NCBI GenBank assembly: GCA_027307235.1 | Contig: DAHUXH010000020.1 | Location: 182,616 to 246,615, forward strand | Length of the DNA: 64,000 nucleotides | Direction: 5' to 3' | Origin: Vulcanimicrobiota bacterium | GTDB taxonomy: Bacteria; Vulcanimicrobiota; Vulcanimicrobiia; Vulcanimicrobiales; Vulcanimicrobiaceae | Shown here: piece by piece, positions 61,133 to 64,000 of the stretch | Layout: every line of letters begins with the position of its first letter | Position numbering within the stretch: position 1 is the stretch's first letter | Program-made: the position numbers and the translations under genes | Notes under the pieces: model-generated | What the model was told of the DNA's origin: nothing | Databases searched by the model: none | Seen by the model: only the letters and a program-made list of their open reading frames with translations

Positions 61133-63928
61133 TTGTCAACCGAGATCCTCATCTCGAGCGACCCCTGGGAGAACCGGGTCGCCATCCTTGAGGACGGCAC
61201 GCTTGCCGAACTCTACATCGAGCGCGAAGAACGTGTCATCGGCTCGATCTACAAAGGAAAAGTTCAGAACGTCCTGCCCGGCATGGGAGCGGCATTCGTC
61301 GACATCGGCTTGGGGCGCAACGCGTTCTTGTACGTCGACGACATCAACAAGCAGCCGCTGAACATCGGCGACGTCGAAATCACGCACGGTTACAGCGGGT
61401 TCACGATCAGCGAGAAGGTCAAGAAAGGCGACGACGTTCTCGTCCAGATCGTCAAGGAACCGCGCGGCCTCAAGGGCGCGCGCATCAGCACGAACATCTC
61501 GCTGCCGGGCCGCTATCTCATCCTGATGCCGACCGGCAGATACAGCGGCGTTTCGCGCAAGATCGACTCGGCCGACGAGCGCAACCGCCTCAAAGCGGTG
61601 ATGAAGCGGATCCGTCCAGAAGGCATGGCGACCGTCGTTCGCACCGCGGCCGCGAACGTCAGCGAAGCCGAACTGATCGCCGATCTCGGCGTGCTCATTC
61701 GCATGTGGCACGGCATCCTCGAGACCTTCAAACGCGCGCCGTCGCCGTCGCTGCTGCACAAGGACATGAACCTCGTCTACAAAGCGGCGCGTGATTTCAT
61801 CACCGCCGACGTCGACAAGGTGTACATCGACAACGAGAACGAGCACCGGAAGGTCCGTGAGTTTCTGCAACTGCTCGGACCGCAGTATCTCGACCGCGTG
61901 TCCTACTATGACGCCGGGCGCAATCTTTTCGACGACTACAAGATCACCGAAGAGCTGCAAAAGCTCATGAAACCGAAGATCGGCCTGCCTTCGGGCGGAT
62001 CGATCGTCATCGAAACGACCGAGGCGCTTACCGTCATCGACGTGAACTCCGGGAAGTTCACCGGCGGCAAGAATCTCGAAGACACGATCGTCAAGACCAA
62101 CCTGGAAGCCGCCAAAGAAATCGCGCGCCAAGTGCGTTTGCGCGACATCGGCGGCATCATCGTCATCGACTTCATCGACATGAATACCGATGCGTCGCGC
62201 GACAAGGTGATCAAAGCACTGGAAGATGGACTGCGTCGCGACCGAACGCGTGCGACGATCCAATCGTTCTCGAATCTCGGCCTGCTCGAATTCACGCGTA
62301 AGCGCGTGGGCAAAGACCTCGGCGCGCAGTTGCGCGGCGCGTGCCCGACCTGCACCGGCTTGGGCAGCGTCATGTCGCCGCAGTCCGTCGCCATCGACGC
62401 ATTTCGTCAGGTGCGCGCTGAAAAAGACGTCAAGGGTCAGGCCGTCGTCGTCCATGCCGCGCCGAGCGTCGCCTCGCAGATGGAATACTGGTATGAGGAC
62501 GAGTGCGGTGAACTCACGCAAGAACTCGGCTGCGAGATGCACGTGCGCGTCGATCCCGCGCTGCATCCCGAGCATACCCGCGTCGAGCGCGTCGCGCACT
62601 TCAAGGAAGACACGTCGACGCTCGTTCGCGTCGGCGACGAACGCGACGTCGAATTACTCGGCGGCCGGTTGCCGAACGCGACATCGGCGGCAGCCGTCCT
62701 CAACGGTCACCTCGTGGAAGTCGAAAATGCCGCGAACAATGCCGGCAACGTGGCGAAGATTCGCGTCATCGACGTCGACGACAAAGAAGATCGCATCCTA
62801 GCCGAATTGGTCACCGCGGCTGCGGCGACGCGCAAGAAGCGCCGCCGTGCGCGCGGCCCGCTCACTGCCGCCGAACAGGCTGCCGAGTTGCGCGAACTCG
62901 CCAAAGAAGCGGCGGAGTCTCATCAGGCGCGTCCGCCGATCGGTATCACGACGATCACCGAAGAGGAAGAACGTCAAGATCGCACGCTGCGCGCAGAGGT
63001 CAAAGGCGAAAAGGCACGCGACGCCATCGTGATCGCACCGCCGGCCGAAGGCGAGGTCGAGGGTGAAGGGCAGCGCCGCCGCCGTCGCCGCCGCGGTCGC
63101 CGCGGTCGCGGAGGTGCGTCGCGCGACGCGATGATCGCCGCCGGCATCCCGCCGCAGAGCGCCGAGGTGCAGATCGAGTCAGCCGAAGAGCACGAGGCAA
63201 CGCCACGCGCCATCCCGACGATCATCGTCGGGGGCACCGCAGAAGGCGGGCGCCGTCGTCGCCGTCGCCGCGGCCGCCGTGGACGCGGAGGACTGGGGGC
63301 CGGCCAGCAGGTCGAGCCGCTGACCGGTTCGCTGCCGCCCAAGCCGCCTTTGCCCGAGCGTCACGTCTTCCGGGTCGGTTCCGACGGCGCTGCCGAGGCG
63401 ACCGGAGTCGTCGCTCCGCGCGAGCCGTCACGGGCCATCGAACCGCTACGCCGGGCGCACCCGCCCGCCGTCAACGCACCGCCGCCGCACTTGACCGCAC
63501 CTGAGGAGAAACCGCAGGCCGTCAAGCCCGCGCGCGGCCGTCGCCGCCCGTCGCCTGCCGCCCCGGGCGAGCTTCAAACGACGCGCGTGGCCGCGCTGCC
63601 GCCGCCCGAAGCCGCCGCAGCGGCCGAGCCGCGCTCGCGCAAGACTGCAGCCACAACCGCCGCTGCGCCCAAACGCTCCACCACCCGGACGAAGGCCGCC
63701 AAAGCGGAGAAACCCGCCGCCGCCGAGCCCAAGCCCAAACGTACCGCGAGTACCGCGAGTACCGCGCGCACCGCGAAAACGGCGCCCGAGAAGAAGGCCA
63801 CGCCCACGCTCGTCCGCGTCCGCTTCGACGACACCTCCAAAAAGTCGCCGGCTACGTCGCCCGTCAAGAAAGCCACCACCCGCAAAAAATCGTCGACGAC
63901 AACCACCCGAAAAAAGAAAAAATCCTAG
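61133..63928 (+). CDS. Ribonuclease E/G
   Basis: 931 residues. The catalytic half has an S1 RNA-binding domain inserted near 40-120 (YKGKVQNVLPGMGAAFVDIGLGRNAFLYVDD), the 5'-sensor, the DNase I-like metal site with Asp residues in TVIDVNSGKFTGG and GGIIVIDFIDM, and the Zn-link CPTCTGLG. A charged linker (about 560-640) follows, then two clusters of Arg-Gly repeats (RRRRRRGRRGRGG near 645 and 705) and a Lys/Ala/Thr/Pro-rich tail, suited to RNA or degradosome protein binding. TTG start with TAGGAAAA upstream. The TAG stop is the start of the palindromic element. Confidence 0.95.
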   Translation: MSTEILISSDPWENRVAILEDGTLAELYIEREERVIGSIYKGKVQNVLPGMGAAFVDIGLGRNAFLYVDDINKQPLNIGDVEITHGYSGFTISEKVKKGDDVLVQIVKEPRGLKGARISTNISLPGRYLILMPTGRYSGVSRKIDSADERNRLKAVMKRIRPEGMATVVRTAAANVSEAELIADLGVLIRMWHGILETFKRAPSPSLLHKDMNLVYKAARDFITADVDKVYIDNENEHRKVREFLQLLGPQYLDRVSYYDAGRNLFDDYKITEELQKLMKPKIGLPSGGSIVIETTEALTVIDVNSGKFTGGKNLEDTIVKTNLEAAKEIARQVRLRDIGGIIVIDFIDMNTDASRDKVIKALEDGLRRDRTRATIQSFSNLGLLEFTRKRVGKDLGAQLRGACPTCTGLGSVMSPQSVAIDAFRQVRAEKDVKGQAVVVHAAPSVASQMEYWYEDECGELTQELGCEMHVRVDPALHPEHTRVERVAHFKEDTSTLVRVGDERDVELLGGRLPNATSAAAVLNGHLVEVENAANNAGNVAKIRVIDVDDKEDRILAELVTAAAATRKKRRRARGPLTAAEQAAELRELAKEAAESHQARPPIGITTITEEEERQDRTLRAEVKGEKARDAIVIAPPAEGEVEGEGQRRRRRRRGRRGRGGASRDAMIAAGIPPQSAEVQIESAEEHEATPRAIPTIIVGGTAEGGRRRRRRRGRRGRGGLGAGQQVEPLTGSLPPKPPLPERHVFRVGSDGAAEATGVVAPREPSRAIEPLRRAHPPAVNAPPPHLTAPEEKPQAVKPARGRRRPSPAAPGELQTTRVAALPPPEAAAAAEPRSRKTAATTAAAPKRSTTRTKAAKAEKPAAAEPKPKRTASTASTARTAKTAPEKKATPTLVRVRFDDTSKKSPATSPVKKATTRKKSSTTTTRKKKKS

Positions 63929-64000
63929 GGAAGCTCTGATTTCCGCCAGGCCGTCGTTGCGGAGGGGGTGACGTGTACTACGGTACACGAACCCCCTCCG
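63926..64000. repeat. Palindromic repeat element, copy 2 (cut by window end)
   Basis: Same element as at 32427-32533: starts TAGGGAAG with the RNase E/G stop codon as its first three bases, shares GCCAGGCCGTCGTTGCGGAG, and has GTGTAC, loop TACG, GTACAC at its centre. The inner stem differs from copy 1 (GGAGGGGGT here, GGAGAGGC there), and the opposite arm has changed to match (ACCCCCTCC here, GCCTCTCC there). The right half continues beyond the window. Confidence 0.85.

Noticed and set aside
63050..63300. Repeated CGCCGTCGCCGC runs in the RNase E/G gene
   Set aside because: These encode Arg-Gly-rich patches typical of RNase E tails and are explained by protein composition.

Overview
This is a GC-rich, densely coded chromosomal window from a Gram-negative-type (diderm) bacterium. 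It carries a complete outer-membrane and LPS assembly set: TamB, BamA, Skp/OmpH proteins, LpxD-LpxC-FabZ-LpxA-LpxB, an O-antigen ligase, and LptC/LptB/LptFG. It also carries features usually seen in cyanobacteria and neighbouring phyla (a DUF3084 protein beside a YqgF/RuvC-like nuclease, and an LpxB-related glycosyltransferase-fold protein). I infer a non-proteobacterial diderm, most plausibly Eremiobacterota/Vulcanimicrobiota (WPS-2). No rRNA or tRNA gene is visible to confirm this.

Layout. 1-2.1 kb: end of an unidentified gene, then gyrB. 2.1-23.2 kb: one long, almost gapless plus-strand envelope supra-operon (tamB, bamA, three OmpH-type genes, the lpx genes, a calcineurin-like phosphoesterase that may fill the missing LpxH step, an LpxB paralogue, O-antigen ligase, lptC, lptB, lptFG, DUF3084, YqgF-like), with many 1-4 base overlaps. 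23.3-28.1 kb: a barrel-like secreted protein, a TPR protein, a glycosyltransferase and a convergent secreted protein with a pilus-type N-domain. 28.1-32.4 kb: recQ, diverging from dnaX-ybaB-recR. 33.3-38.3 kb: a membrane protein-DUF4129-DUF4350-MoxR-DUF58 operon.

38.3-51.5 kb is an accessory region. It holds three small minus-strand genes bracketed by DUF58 and a 500-base damaged copy of the DUF58 3' end; an HxlR-controlled detoxification-like group (double cupin, metallo-beta-lactamase fold, two MDR oxidoreductases); a cytosolic chemoreceptor; a DUF1330 protein; a membrane protein with an HExxH motif; a cysteine hydrolase; SpoIIM; and a cassette (ArsR, SRPBCC, DUF2283, GT-C-like protein) bracketed by a perfect 50-base direct repeat. 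SpoIIM and RDD genes often accompany MoxR/DUF58 genes elsewhere, so the accessory DNA may have split one ancestral locus.

51.5-64 kb returns to core functions: RDD protein, a DUF697-like protein, a large M48 metalloprotease, minC, two tandem minD genes (the first apparently starting at CTG), a long-tailed minE, an AlkB-like dioxygenase, rodA and ribonuclease E/G.

The most notable non-coding find is a palindromic element of about 107 bases. Its first three bases form the TAG stop codon of recR, and a second copy does the same at the RNase E/G gene at the window end. The inner stems of the two copies differ by matched changes on both arms.
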